Below are positions 1 to 7,930 of a stretch of 64,000 bases of DNA, piece after piece. The translations under genes were made by a program, and so were the position numbers. The stretch covers positions 186,001-250,000 of the forward strand of contig JBQVOK010000003.1 in NCBI GenBank assembly GCA_052437175.1. The letters run 5' to 3'. Origin of the DNA: JACVCJ01 sp052437175 (lineage in GTDB: Bacteria > Bacteroidota > Bacteroidia > CAIKAF01). Every line of letters begins with the position of its first letter. Position 1 is the first letter of the stretch. The notes below the pieces were generated by a model. That model was not told where the DNA came from, did no database searches, and saw only the letters and a list, made by a program, of their open reading frames with translations.

Positions 1-411
1 AAAACCCGCTTCGGGCTGGAAGGAATGCCGGCCGAAGCAGAGATTCCAAAGAATGCCGTATGGAACGATGCGGCAAGCGGTTCTGTAGCGCAGCGGGCGA
101 GAGCCTACCTGGATATAAATTGCGGGCATTGTCACCGTCCGGGCGGCCAGGCCTCTACCAGCGGACTTTACTTATATGCCCATGAGAGCGACAGCACCCG
201 CCTGGGCATCAACAAACCACCGGTAGCCGCCGGCAGAGCGGCCGAAAGCTTTCGTTTTTCCATTGAACCCGGTTACCCCGAAAAAAGTATACTCATCTAC
301 CGCATGCGTTCGCTGGACCCCGGCATTATGATGCCCGAAGTGGGCCGCCGCCGCAACGACGAAGAGGCCCTGCAGCTGATCAGCGAATGGATCGCGGGCA
401 TGAAAAAATAA
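1..411 (+). CDS. C-terminal part of a c-type cytochrome-like protein (5' end outside window)
   Basis: The reading frame is open from base 1 to the stop at 409-411, so the start lies upstream. The 136 visible residues hold one haem-binding motif, CGHCH, in the context LDINCGHCHRPGG, followed by TSGLYL. The end (PEVGRRRNDEEALQLISEWI) resembles the helix that closes many cytochrome c domains. The RARAYLDINC.HCH...TSGL pattern recalls the C-terminal part of the SO2930-type dihaem cytochrome family, but I cannot confirm this without the N-terminus. Expected role: a periplasmic or membrane-attached electron-transfer domain. It ends about 50 bases before feoA, which has its own promoter-like box, so the two need not be co-transcribed. 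Confidence 0.75.
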   Translation, partial: KTRFGLEGMPAEAEIPKNAVWNDAASGSVAQRARAYLDINCGHCHRPGGQASTSGLYLYAHESDSTRLGINKPPVAAGRAAESFRFSIEPGYPEKSILIYRMRSLDPGIMMPEVGRRRNDEEALQLISEWIAGMKK

Positions 412-451
412 ACTCCCCAAAATGGGTGACAGGGCTGCGCTGAACTTTGCG

Positions 452-459
452 TACCTTTG
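452..459 (+). promoter_or_regulatory. -7 promoter box of feoAB
   Basis: TACCTTTG is a perfect match to the Bacteroidota -7 consensus TAnnTTTG. It ends only 4 nt before the ATG at 464, so the transcript would be leaderless or nearly so. No clear -33 TTG is seen upstream. Confidence 0.55.
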
Positions 460-463
460 TACC

Positions 464-688
464 ATGTTACTCAGCGAAGCCCCCATCGGTAAAAAACTGC
501 GCATCGAAGCCCTGCGGAACAATCCGCTGGAGTCGCGCATGTACCACATGGGCCTGCGTCCGGGAGTGACCCTGTCCGTGGTGCGGGCCTCCTTTTTTGG
601 CGGGCCTCTTGCCGTAAACCTCGGAAGCAGTATTTTAGCACTCAGAAAAGAAGAGGCCGCCTGGGTGGAAGTAAGCCCGGCCGGATAG
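464..688 (+). CDS. feoA: FeoA family ferrous iron transport protein
   Basis: A small SH3-like cytosolic protein of about 74 residues that partners FeoB in Fe(II) uptake. The sequence has the FeoA layout: an N-terminal stretch (LLSEAPIGKKLRIEAL), the central RMYHMGLRPGVTLSVV turn (family pattern L.eMGl.pG..i.v) and a closing strand NLGSSILALRKEEA. The frame opens at 422, but the ATG at 464 is preferred: it starts at the usual position for FeoA and follows the TACCTTTG box. feoB begins 7 nt after the stop, so the two form an operon. No feoC is present. Confidence 0.88.
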   Translation: MLLSEAPIGKKLRIEALRNNPLESRMYHMGLRPGVTLSVVRASFFGGPLAVNLGSSILALRKEEAAWVEVSPAG

Positions 689-695
689 ATACACG

Positions 696-2600
696 TTGAG
701 TAACCCGTTCCCACATACCCTATTACTGGCTGGTAATCCGAACAGCGGAAAGACCACACTGTTCAACCTGCTTACCGGGCTGCGGCACAAAACGGCCAAT
801 TACCCCGGCGTTACCGTGGAGACGCGCAGCGGCACGGTTAAACTCCTGAACGATAAGGGTGTTTTTGAACAGATCCCCTGTGTGGACCTGCCCGGTGTGT
901 ATTCCCTGAACCCCGACAGCGCCGATGAAGAAGCGGCCGTAAAAGCCATCCGGGAGCGTGCCGCCGCTGCCGCCGAAGCGCTGCTGCTTTATGTGGCCGA
1001 CAGTACCAACCTGCCGCGCAGTCTCGACCTGTTCTTCCAGCTGCGGGCCCTGGGTTTCCGCATGGTTTTTATAATGAACATGGCCGACCTGGCTGAGCGG
1101 TCGGGCATACAAACCGATACCGCGGCCCTTTCGGAATGGCTGCAATGTCCGGTACTGAGCATAAACAGCCGGGGCAACAAAGCGGTGAACCAGATCAAAG
1201 ACGCTATACGGCATTCAGCAGCTTCACCGCATATCGCCCTGCCATCGCCGGGTGCCGAGGAGATCCGTCGTAAAACCGGGGAGATCTGGAAAAGTCCGCG
1301 CATAAACTGGGCGCATTTCCTGCAGAAGGCCGATGCCTGGCTGATGCATCCCTTCTGGGGTTTGCTCATCTTTATGGGTATCATGACCCTGGTGTTCCAG
1401 TCGGTATTTGCCTGGGCCTCGTATCCCATGGACTGGATCGAAGGCGGCATGGCCTGGCTTACTACGCAAATTGCCGAAGCATTGCCTGCGGGCGTTTTTA
1501 CCGATCTGCTTACCCAGGGCATCCTGGCCGGCATTACGGGCGTGCTGGTATTCATACCACAGATCGCCTTTCTTTTCCTCTTCATTGCCATTATGGAAGA
1601 AAGCGGGTACATGGCCCGCGTAAGTTTCCTCTTTGACCGTTTTATGCGCCGTTTCGGCCTCAACGGACGTTCCACCATTGCCCTGATAGGGGGTGCAGCC
1701 TGTGCCGTGCCCTCCATTCTTTCGGCCCGCACCATCTCCAACCGTAAGGAACGTCTTATCACCATTTTCGTAACACCGCTCATGAGCTGCAGCGCACGTC
1801 TGCCGGTATACACCGTGCTCATTGCGCTGGTGGTTCCGGATGAACGCATTTTCATTTTTAATGTACAGGGCCTGGTACTCATGGGTTTATACCTGGTGGG
1901 TATTATCGGGGCCCTGGGCACGGCCTGGCTGCTGAACCTGTTCTTCCCGGGGAAAGAAACGGGCTTCCTGATCATGGAACTGCCGTTTTACAAACGTCCG
2001 CACTGGACAGGCATTTTCGATACGGTAAAAAGCAGGGTGAGCACCTTTGTGTTCGATGCGGGTAAGATCATTGTGGCCATCAGTATTGTGCTGTGGGTAC
2101 TGGCCAGTTACGGTCCGCCCGCCCGCATGAAGGCCGTGGACGAACGCTACGCGTCCCTGCCGCAGACCGAAGAGACCGAAAACCGCAAGGCTTCTGAAAA
2201 ACTGGAACATTCCTATGCCGGTATTATGGGCAGGGTGGCCGAACCCCTGATCCGTCCGCTGGGTTTCGACTGGAAGATCGGCATAGCGCTTATCACCTCC
2301 TTTGCCGCCCGCGAAGTATTTGTTGGCACCATGAGCACCCTGTACAGTGTAGGTTCTGAAGATGAGGCCCGGCTGACGGAAAAACTCAGCGAACAAAAAC
2401 GTGCAGACGGCACACCGGTATTTACCCTGGGCGTATCTGTAGCCCTGATGCTGTTCTATGCCTTTGCCATGCAGTGTATGAGCACCTTTGCCGTGGTAAA
2501 ACGCGAAACACAGAGCTGGTGGATACCGCTGGCCCAGTTTGCCTATATGACCATTCTGGCCTGGGGAAGCGCGTTCCTGGCCTACGTAATTTTATCCTGA
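696..2600 (+). CDS. feoB: FeoB ferrous iron transporter
   Basis: Inner-membrane Fe(II) transporter with an N-terminal GTPase-like domain; 634 residues, shorter than the E. coli protein. G1 is GNPNSGKTT (about residues 13-21), G3 is DLPG (64-67) and G4 is NMAD (128-131). From about residue 215 come hydrophobic segments with the two Gate regions: GGAACAVPSILSART and TPLMSCSARLPVY, the latter with the conserved Cys. The final part (AREVFVGTMSTLY and FYAFAMQCMSTFAV) matches the FeoB C-terminal permease region. The start is a TTG 7 nt after feoA. No ATG lies before the G1 motif, so TTG is the only reasonable start. The gene converges with the lamin-tail gene, 7 nt away. Confidence 0.95.
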   Translation: MSNPFPHTLLLAGNPNSGKTTLFNLLTGLRHKTANYPGVTVETRSGTVKLLNDKGVFEQIPCVDLPGVYSLNPDSADEEAAVKAIRERAAAAAEALLLYVADSTNLPRSLDLFFQLRALGFRMVFIMNMADLAERSGIQTDTAALSEWLQCPVLSINSRGNKAVNQIKDAIRHSAASPHIALPSPGAEEIRRKTGEIWKSPRINWAHFLQKADAWLMHPFWGLLIFMGIMTLVFQSVFAWASYPMDWIEGGMAWLTTQIAEALPAGVFTDLLTQGILAGITGVLVFIPQIAFLFLFIAIMEESGYMARVSFLFDRFMRRFGLNGRSTIALIGGAACAVPSILSARTISNRKERLITIFVTPLMSCSARLPVYTVLIALVVPDERIFIFNVQGLVLMGLYLVGIIGALGTAWLLNLFFPGKETGFLIMELPFYKRPHWTGIFDTVKSRVSTFVFDAGKIIVAISIVLWVLASYGPPARMKAVDERYASLPQTEETENRKASEKLEHSYAGIMGRVAEPLIRPLGFDWKIGIALITSFAAREVFVGTMSTLYSVGSEDEARLTEKLSEQKRADGTPVFTLGVSVALMLFYAFAMQCMSTFAVVKRETQSWWIPLAQFAYMTILAWGSAFLAYVILS

Positions 2601-2607
2601 TACGTTA

Positions 2608-3897
2608 TTAACGGCTTACCAGGAACGGTCGTACAGCCGTTGCTGTCGCACTTTCCAGGCGTATGTAGTACAGTCCGGGGGCCAGGTCTTTTACAGACAG
2701 GCTGAAAAATGCTTCCTGAGGCGCTTTTACATCGCGGAGCAGCTTTCCGTTCGCATCCAGCACAGAAATGCGGCTGAAGACCTGTGCGGCTTCGATATTC
2801 AGCTGTTCAGAGGCCGGGTTGGGGAACAGCAGGAAGCCCGGAAGGGCGTTTTCTTCATTCGAGAAACCGGGGCAAAGTACAAATTGTTTGCCGGGCGAAC
2901 CTTCGGGGCAGCCATCGAACCAGGCCGCCGGCGCACATACGTCATCGGCACTGGTAAAAAGCGTGTCCAGTTCCAGCGTATAGCCATTGCCGTCGGCCCC
3001 CTGCGGCCACTGGATATTATCGTTGTAATAGGTGGAATAGCGTATTTTATTGGAAGCGTCGTACAGGCGTATGCCGTCGCCGTTGGCACTGAAGCCGAAG
3101 GGGATAGGGCCCACCTTATTCAGCACCGAAGGATGCCGTGCCGAGAACAACGCCAGGTCCTCGTACACCACCAGGCGACCCAGGGGGTTCAGGATGGTGG
3201 AAGGGGGGAAGGTAAATATGTTGAATTCGTTCTGGTCCTTCAGCTTCCAGCCGCTGATATTGATGCCGGAATTACTCAGGTTGCGCAGTTCGATCCAGTC
3301 GCCGGCATTGGCCGAAAGCGAAGAGTTGTAATTGATCTCCGAAACCACAACGGTTTCGCCGGTACAGGGCTGAAGATCGGCTTTCGGACTGCCCAGTACG
3401 CAGCCACAGCGCCAGTTGGCAGGGTTGTTCGGGTCGCCGGACGGGTTTATGATCTGCAGGGTGCGGCCCAGCCCGTCGGCACATTTAGACCAGGGCACAC
3501 TGTCGCCATAGGTGAACTGCACTTTTATGGTACTGGCGTTATCGCGCAGGGTGATCTGTTCGGAATTGTTGCTGAACTCGAACGGCAGCGGCCCCAGGAA
3601 AGAGATGCCCGGGTAGATGGCGGCAAATTTGCTGGTATTTTCCACCAGTACGATGAAGCCTCCGGAGGCAATACTGGTACCGGCCGGGAAGGTATAGGCC
3701 GGGTTCAGCACATTGCCGTCCTTCAGGGTCCAGCCGCCCAGGTTCACGGCCGCGCCGCTGTAATTGTGCAGCTCGATCCAGTCGCCCGAAGAGTTAAGAC
3801 TGTCCGAATGATAATTCAGTTCCGAAACGGCGATCTGCGCGTGCAGGCAAAGGGCAGGGGCCAGCAGCAGCGCCGCCTGAAAAAGTTTTTTCAGCAT
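2608..3897 (-). CDS. Secreted protein with two lamin-tail domains and a T9SS sorting tail
   Basis: About 429 residues. A signal peptide (MLKKLFQAALLLAPALCLHAQ) is followed by two lamin-tail (LTD) repeats, near residues 22-150 and 180-320. Each starts with SELNY/SEINYNS and holds GDWIELHN or GDWIELRN and a GGWTLKD or SGWKLKD turn. The end, from about residue 355, has LLFPNPASEQLNIEAA and a final PGLYYIRLE segment typical of type A T9SS sorting domains, so the protein is probably exported by T9SS and attached to the cell surface or released. LTD domains in bacterial secreted proteins often accompany nucleases or adhesins, but no enzyme domain is visible here. The frame extends 10 codons further upstream; the ATG at 3897 is chosen because the signal peptide starts there. 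Confidence 0.85.
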   Translation of the reverse strand: MLKKLFQAALLLAPALCLHAQIAVSELNYHSDSLNSSGDWIELHNYSGAAVNLGGWTLKDGNVLNPAYTFPAGTSIASGGFIVLVENTSKFAAIYPGISFLGPLPFEFSNNSEQITLRDNASTIKVQFTYGDSVPWSKCADGLGRTLQIINPSGDPNNPANWRCGCVLGSPKADLQPCTGETVVVSEINYNSSLSANAGDWIELRNLSNSGINISGWKLKDQNEFNIFTFPPSTILNPLGRLVVYEDLALFSARHPSVLNKVGPIPFGFSANGDGIRLYDASNKIRYSTYYNDNIQWPQGADGNGYTLELDTLFTSADDVCAPAAWFDGCPEGSPGKQFVLCPGFSNEENALPGFLLFPNPASEQLNIEAAQVFSRISVLDANGKLLRDVKAPQEAFFSLSVKDLAPGLYYIRLESATATAVRPFLVSR

Positions 3898-3924
3898 GTT
3901 GTTTAGTACAGTTTGTTGCAGAAT

Positions 3925-3952
3925 CAAATCTACTAAAACTTTTTAATCCAAA
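3925..3952 (-). promoter_or_regulatory. Promoter of the lamin-tail gene
   Basis: On the minus strand a TTTG (3952-3949) is followed after 16 nt by TAGATTTG (3932-3925), a perfect TAnnTTTG -7 box. This is one of the few promoters in the window with a plausible -33 element near the usual distance. Confidence 0.5.
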
Positions 3953-4015
3953 CATATTCAGGCCGGCACACAAAAACATTCCGTATCGGCCCAAAATTTT
4001 GCAACTTTGCAGGGC

Positions 4016-4591
4016 ATGAAAGTGGTTTTGTATTTCGGCTCTTTTAATCCCGTGCATATCGGGCACATGGCCATTGCCAATTATGTGTGCGAATATGCAG
4101 ACGTAGATGCGCTCTGGTTCGTGGTTTCGCCGCACAATCCGCTGAAACAGAAAAAGTCGCTGCTCGACTCCCGTACGCGCTTTCACCTGGTGGAGCTGGC
4201 CATTGATGACTATCCAAAAATGCGGGCCAGCGACATCGAATTCAACCTTTCGCTGCCCTCGTTCACGGTACACACCCTGATGCACCTGCGGCAGAAACAC
4301 CCCAACTACGAGTTTCAGCTGCTGATGGGGGCCGACAACCTGGTTTCCCTGCATAAGTGGAAGAACTTCGAATACCTGCTGGAAAACTATCCCGTTTGGG
4401 TGTACCCGCGGCCCGATGTTCCGCAGGAGGTGTGGGACCGTTACCCGATGGTACAGCGTATCGATGCGCCGCTTATCGAGATCAGCAGTACGTTTATCCG
4501 GGAAAGCATTGCACGGGGCAAGGACGTACGTTTTTACATGCCCGCACCGGTGTCGCAGTACATCGAAGATATGCTGCTCTACCGCGGATAA
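4016..4591 (+). CDS. nadD: Nicotinate-nucleotide adenylyltransferase
   Basis: Converts nicotinate mononucleotide and ATP to deamido-NAD in NAD biosynthesis; cytosolic. At 191 residues it has the usual NadD size. The nucleotidyltransferase motif GSFNPVHIGH is at residues 8-17 and the C-terminal ISSTFIR motif near residue 165. The middle LLMGADNLVSLHKWKNFE is characteristic of NadD. A TTG at 4007 would add three residues, but it lies inside a CAACTTTG -7-like box, so the ATG at 4016 is the start and the leader is at most a few bases. The gene converges with the DUF4403 lipoprotein gene. Confidence 0.95.
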   Translation: MKVVLYFGSFNPVHIGHMAIANYVCEYADVDALWFVVSPHNPLKQKKSLLDSRTRFHLVELAIDDYPKMRASDIEFNLSLPSFTVHTLMHLRQKHPNYEFQLLMGADNLVSLHKWKNFEYLLENYPVWVYPRPDVPQEVWDRYPMVQRIDAPLIEISSTFIRESIARGKDVRFYMPAPVSQYIEDMLLYRG

Positions 4592-4617
4592 ACGCGCCAG
4601 CCCGGACCCCGGACTCA

Positions 4618-6015
4618 CTACCAGCTCAGGTTCAGCATTTTAACCCGGGCATTGCCATCGGTATAAAAAACGGCGTATATTTTTTCATCGTCGCTGCTTA
4701 CCCCTTTCACTTTCAAGGAATTGATCTTCCCTTTTACGTTAAAAAGGTCTTTGTAGGTATAATCGGCCAGGTAGCTGTCCATGGCGGCCCTGGCGGCGGC
4801 ATAATCTTCGTCCATCGGGTAGCGGAAGGCTTTGGCCATGCGACTGCGTACGGTACTTTTCAGCAGCCAGGAAGCGGCTTTAACCAGGGCCTGCTTCGAT
4901 TGCAGTTCATAATCGAAATTGTTCAGGTACAGTTCGCGCGTGGCATCGTCGTAGGCGGGCGTACCCTTCAGGAAGATGATGGAACGCAGGCTGCCCGAGG
5001 TTTTCACCTTAATGAACACTTCGCCGGCCTTGCCAAAGATCTCCACATCGTCTATTTTGATCTGTTTTTTCTTCGTGATGGGAAAGATGGTGTCCTTCAG
5101 TTCGCGGCGGGCGATGGCCGTGGCTTCGGTAAAAGGAATTTCGATGGCCAGTTCCACCCGGAAGGCATTGTCATTCTTCTCTTTAAACGTGATGCCGGGC
5201 AGGGGTTTCAGCGGTACATTGGGCATGGCGCCCAGCGAAGTATGAATACCGGTAAGCAGGGCCCCGTTGATGGTCACATCCTCTTTACCGCACTGTATGG
5301 GAGCCAGGATAAATTCTTCGGGCGCAAAACGGATCCAGGCATTGTAGGCACTGTCGGCCAGCATGGGTTTCTGCAGCTGTTTCCAGGTGTCTTCGGCGTG
5401 TTTTTTCAGGTCAAAGCCGCTCTGCAGTTCCGTATCAATGGTCTTGGCCAGGTCCTTCAGGTTCTCGCGCAGGGCATATTCCACCACTTTGCGGGCATTG
5501 ATGTTGAGCGGTCCCACCTTGATGTAGGGGTCGCGGGTCACTTCAAAAGAGGTGGCTTCGGTCTGGGTGGCCAGTTTCCAGTCCATATTCAGGGCCAGGC
5601 GGCTGGTAAAGGTGATATTGGCATCAAAATCGGTGGAGGATTCCACGGCCGGACAAAAATCACAGGCTTCCCAGCGGCCGCTGAACCAGATGCTCAGGGG
5701 CAGGGTAATGCGTATGTATTCTTTATAACCGCGGAAATCGAAAGCGCCTTTTTTGCTTACTTTGATCTTTATACCGTCTTTGTTGTTATTATCGTAACTA
5801 TCGTCGGTGTACAGGTTCTTTCCCTGGCTTTTTTCCAGGGCGTCTTCAATGCCTTTGTAAGGAATACTTACGGGCACATTGATGTAGGAAGGTTCGGCTT
5901 TGAGCTGCGGACCGCTTTCTTCGCGAAGCAGCGGGGCAGGGGCCACCAGTTGTTTCTGGCAGGAAGCAAAGCAGAGCGCCGGGAGAATAAGGGTAAAAAT
6001 TAACTTTGTACGCAT
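4618..6015 (-). CDS. DUF4403 family lipoprotein
   Basis: About 465 residues. The N-terminus MRTKLIFTLILPALCFASC is a lipoprotein signal ending in a lipobox-like FASC, so the protein is probably anchored to a membrane facing the periplasm or surface. The start of the mature part (INVPVSIPYKGIEDALEK) and the repeated beta-rich pattern fit DUF4403, a family of unknown function common in Bacteroidota and Proteobacteria. The YKDLFNVKGKINSLKVKGVS end is beta-rich. The longer upstream frame (62 codons) overlaps the divergent acetyltransferase and lacks a signal, so it is rejected. Function unknown; the DUF4403 name is from memory of the family pattern. Confidence 0.7.
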   Translation of the reverse strand: MRTKLIFTLILPALCFASCQKQLVAPAPLLREESGPQLKAEPSYINVPVSIPYKGIEDALEKSQGKNLYTDDSYDNNNKDGIKIKVSKKGAFDFRGYKEYIRITLPLSIWFSGRWEACDFCPAVESSTDFDANITFTSRLALNMDWKLATQTEATSFEVTRDPYIKVGPLNINARKVVEYALRENLKDLAKTIDTELQSGFDLKKHAEDTWKQLQKPMLADSAYNAWIRFAPEEFILAPIQCGKEDVTINGALLTGIHTSLGAMPNVPLKPLPGITFKEKNDNAFRVELAIEIPFTEATAIARRELKDTIFPITKKKQIKIDDVEIFGKAGEVFIKVKTSGSLRSIIFLKGTPAYDDATRELYLNNFDYELQSKQALVKAASWLLKSTVRSRMAKAFRYPMDEDYAAARAAMDSYLADYTYKDLFNVKGKINSLKVKGVSSDDEKIYAVFYTDGNARVKMLNLSW

Positions 6016-6036
6016 ACGGACGTGTGAAAAGGAATA

Positions 6037-6044
6037 CAAATGTA
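6037..6044 (-). promoter_or_regulatory. -7 promoter box of the DUF4403 lipoprotein gene
   Basis: TACATTTG on the minus strand, 21 nt before the start codon, matches TAnnTTTG perfectly. It lies in the 53-nt gap shared with the divergent acetyltransferase gene. Confidence 0.45.
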
Positions 6045-6068
6045 AAACAGAAAAACGGGTAAAAATAT

Positions 6069-6557
6069 ATGGCCATGCGTTTTGCAAATAATGAAGATCT
6101 GCCCGGTATTGTAGAGATATACAATGCCAGCATTCCGCTGAAGGCGGCCACGGCCGACCTGGAGCCGCAGAGCACTTCGCAGCGTTCGCTCTGGTTCGCA
6201 CAGCACAACGAGGAGCACTATCCCATCTGGATCCGGGAAGAAGAGGGGCGTATGGCCGGCTGGATCGCGCTGAACCCCTATTACGGGCGTCCGGCCTACC
6301 GCATCACGGCGGAAGTGAGCCTGTACCTGCACCCGGATTTCCGGGGAAAAGGCCTGGGCAGGGAGATGTTACTTTTTGCGATACAGGAGGCCCCGGCCCG
6401 CGGGTTCAGGAACCTGCTGGGATATATTTTTGAGCACAACCGGGCGAGTGTTGCGCTTTTCGAACAGTGTGGATTTACACGAAACGCGCTTCTGCCCGGA
6501 CTTGCCGATATGGACGGCTTTTATGCCGATCTCGGGATTTACCAGCTTGTATTGTAA
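6069..6557 (+). CDS. GNAT acetyltransferase, phosphinothricin acetyltransferase-like
   Basis: A 162-residue acetyl-CoA-dependent N-acetyltransferase. The start (EIYNASIPLKAATADLEP) and the acetyl-CoA pyrophosphate loop HPDFRGKGLGREML (about residues 84-97) fit the Pat/YncA branch of GNAT, followed by NRASVALFEQCGF. Family members acetylate small amines such as phosphinothricin or methionine sulfone; the real substrate cannot be told here. The start could be ATG 6069 or ATG 6075. It is divergent from the lipoprotein gene and converges with the DUF2490 gene. Confidence 0.85.
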   Translation: MAMRFANNEDLPGIVEIYNASIPLKAATADLEPQSTSQRSLWFAQHNEEHYPIWIREEEGRMAGWIALNPYYGRPAYRITAEVSLYLHPDFRGKGLGREMLLFAIQEAPARGFRNLLGYIFEHNRASVALFEQCGFTRNALLPGLADMDGFYADLGIYQLVL

Positions 6558-6564
6558 AACACAA

Positions 6565-7338
6565 CTATTTTTTCTTTCCGAAAAGGTTCACGAAGATCAC
6601 ATCGGCCTGGAGAATGAACGTGTAACGAAAAACGTTACTTTGTCCGTCGCGCCAGGTCTGGTTCATGATGCCGAAATCGAGGTACATGTCCGGTTTTGGG
6701 ATATGATGGCGGTAATACACAGAAGTACGGTTCTCCGTGAACAGGAACTTACCGAAGACCTTACGTCCGTCGGCCTCTTTTTCTTCGTCGGTGGCGGCCA
6801 GCAGTTCGGTCATGAGTACCAGGGAATTGCGTTCCTTTTTGTCGAGGGGTACATTCATCTTCATCCGGTAACGGGTGCGTATTTCCAGGGGTTTGTGCCA
6901 GTCGTAGAAATGCGGCCGGAAGAACCAGCGGAAATCGGTACGCAGGTATTGCGAAAAACGGAGCCGTCCGGCCCGGAAATGATGGGTAATTCGCGGATAA
7001 AGACGGATCTCGTTGATGTAGTCGGGATGGGTGTCGTCTTCGTAAAAACGTTCGGAATACATGAGTCCGAGCGAAGTACTGAATTTTTTAGAGATCCGGT
7101 AATCGGCCTCCTGGCGTACGGTAAAAATGCCGGGCTGCCGGAAGGGGTTGTAGGAGTTGAGCCCGCTGTTGCGGCTGTAGCCCAGCACGGAATGTAGCGT
7201 AAAACGTCCGATCTGCTGGTCGAAGCCCAGGGCGTTCCAGAAAACGAACTTTCCTCCCTGGCCCTGGGCAGTGATCTGTGCCGAAACCCCGGTGCGGAGA
7301 AAAAGGCAGATAAACAGGAAGAAAAGGATGCGTTTCAT
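6565..7338 (-). CDS. DUF2490 family outer-membrane-like protein
   Basis: A 257-residue protein with a signal peptide (MKRILFFLFICLFLRTGVSAQ). The rest is rich in amphipathic strands with aromatic ends, as in a small beta-barrel (for example FRWFFRPHFYDWHKPLEIRTRYRMK). The arrangement of a basic RTRYRMK strand and a closing tail ending in NLFGKKK fits DUF2490, whose function is unknown. It is last in a minus-strand run behind the PepSY-like gene. A hairpin between the two may separate or attenuate transcription. Confidence 0.65.
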   Translation of the reverse strand: MKRILFFLFICLFLRTGVSAQITAQGQGGKFVFWNALGFDQQIGRFTLHSVLGYSRNSGLNSYNPFRQPGIFTVRQEADYRISKKFSTSLGLMYSERFYEDDTHPDYINEIRLYPRITHHFRAGRLRFSQYLRTDFRWFFRPHFYDWHKPLEIRTRYRMKMNVPLDKKERNSLVLMTELLAATDEEKEADGRKVFGKFLFTENRTSVYYRHHIPKPDMYLDFGIMNQTWRDGQSNVFRYTFILQADVIFVNLFGKKK

Positions 7339-7342
7339 ACTT

Positions 7343-7387
7343 AAAAAAACCAGCCTCGTCCTCGTCTCGCATTGAGCGAGGCGAGAC
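7343..7387 (-). terminator. Hairpin between PepSY-like and DUF2490 genes
   Basis: On the minus strand GTCTCGC (7387-7381) pairs with GCGAGAC (7370-7364). An alternative CCTCG/CGAGG pairing overlaps it. A run of seven T follows at 7349-7343, 14 nt after the hairpin and directly before the DUF2490 start. This could be a weak terminator or an attenuator. Confidence 0.35.
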
Positions 7388-7410
7388 AGGATGTATTGTT
7401 TTACGTTATA

Positions 7411-7854
7411 TTAATAATCGATATGGTTGGAGATCACTTTACCGTCCGGCGATACGTGCAGCACACGGTCCGAAGGCGAACCGTCCAGGTCTACCACGTA
7501 AAAGGTCTTGCCGTTCTCTTCCAGCAGGTCGATATCGTCGATGGCATACTCCGAAAAGTCTTTCTTCAGCATATCGGTCACCGCGGCCGGTACATCCGAA
7601 AGCGGAATTTCGGTCTTGTGCTTCAGCATTTTACCTTCAGTATTATACCATATTTCATGGTCGATGGCATTTACTTCAAACTCTACATTATAGGTATTGC
7701 CTTTTTTCTCCCACTCAATATCCGCTGCATTGGGGTACGAAGTAGAAAAGGCGTTCAGGATCACCGAGGGCACATTGTGCTGCGGAATGTCCTGTGCGCA
7801 GGAGGTGGCGGCAAAGGGAACGGCGATCAGTAAAGCAACAAATAGATTTTTCAT
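7411..7854 (-). CDS. PepSY-like lipoprotein
   Basis: A 147-residue exported protein. MKNLFVALLIAVPFAATSC gives a lipoprotein signal with Cys 19. Two repeats follow of the PepSY-like (beta-lactamase-inhibitor-like) fold common in Bacteroidota: a helix (VPSVILNAFSTSYPNAADIEWEK) followed by strands (YNVEFEVNAIDHEIWYNTEGK), then VPAAVTDMLKKDFSEYAIDDI with YVVDLDG. The family is thought to bind or inhibit proteins in the periplasm, but no target is known for this one. The ATG at 7854 is chosen because the signal starts there. The gene sits under operator site A (7882-7916), shared with the two-component system encoded just upstream, so it is a predicted TCS1 target. Confidence 0.75.
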   Translation of the reverse strand: MKNLFVALLIAVPFAATSCAQDIPQHNVPSVILNAFSTSYPNAADIEWEKKGNTYNVEFEVNAIDHEIWYNTEGKMLKHKTEIPLSDVPAAVTDMLKKDFSEYAIDDIDLLEENGKTFYVVDLDGSPSDRVLHVSPDGKVISNHIDY

Positions 7855-7881
7855 GATATATATATGTTTTGATTTCTGGTA

Positions 7882-7916
7882 CAAAGTTCCGGACGAAAAC
7901 CGGAAAGAATTGGGAA
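7882..7916 (-). promoter_or_regulatory. TCS1 operator site A with -7 box (PepSY-like gene)
   Basis: On the minus strand: TTCCC (7916-7912), 6 nt, TTCCG (7905-7901), 15 nt, TTTG (7885-7882). The two half-sites are 11 bp apart, one helical turn, as in OmpR-family tandem sites. The same 35-bp layout occurs at sites B and C of this cluster. The leader to the ATG is 27 nt. Confidence 0.65.
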
Positions 7917-7930
7917 TGTAAATTCCCGGT

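Noticed and set aside
4007..4015. TTG start for nadD, and similar TTG starts at 19638, 37683, 47772 and 57809
   Set aside because: Each TTG is part of a -7 promoter box or operator and adds residues not expected for the family; the following ATG fits better.
4357..6003. A 548-codon open frame on the plus strand
   Set aside because: Shadow of the DUF4403 lipoprotein gene and the end of nadD; no signal peptide, no domain, and Gly/Phe/Gln bias typical of antisense frames in this genome.
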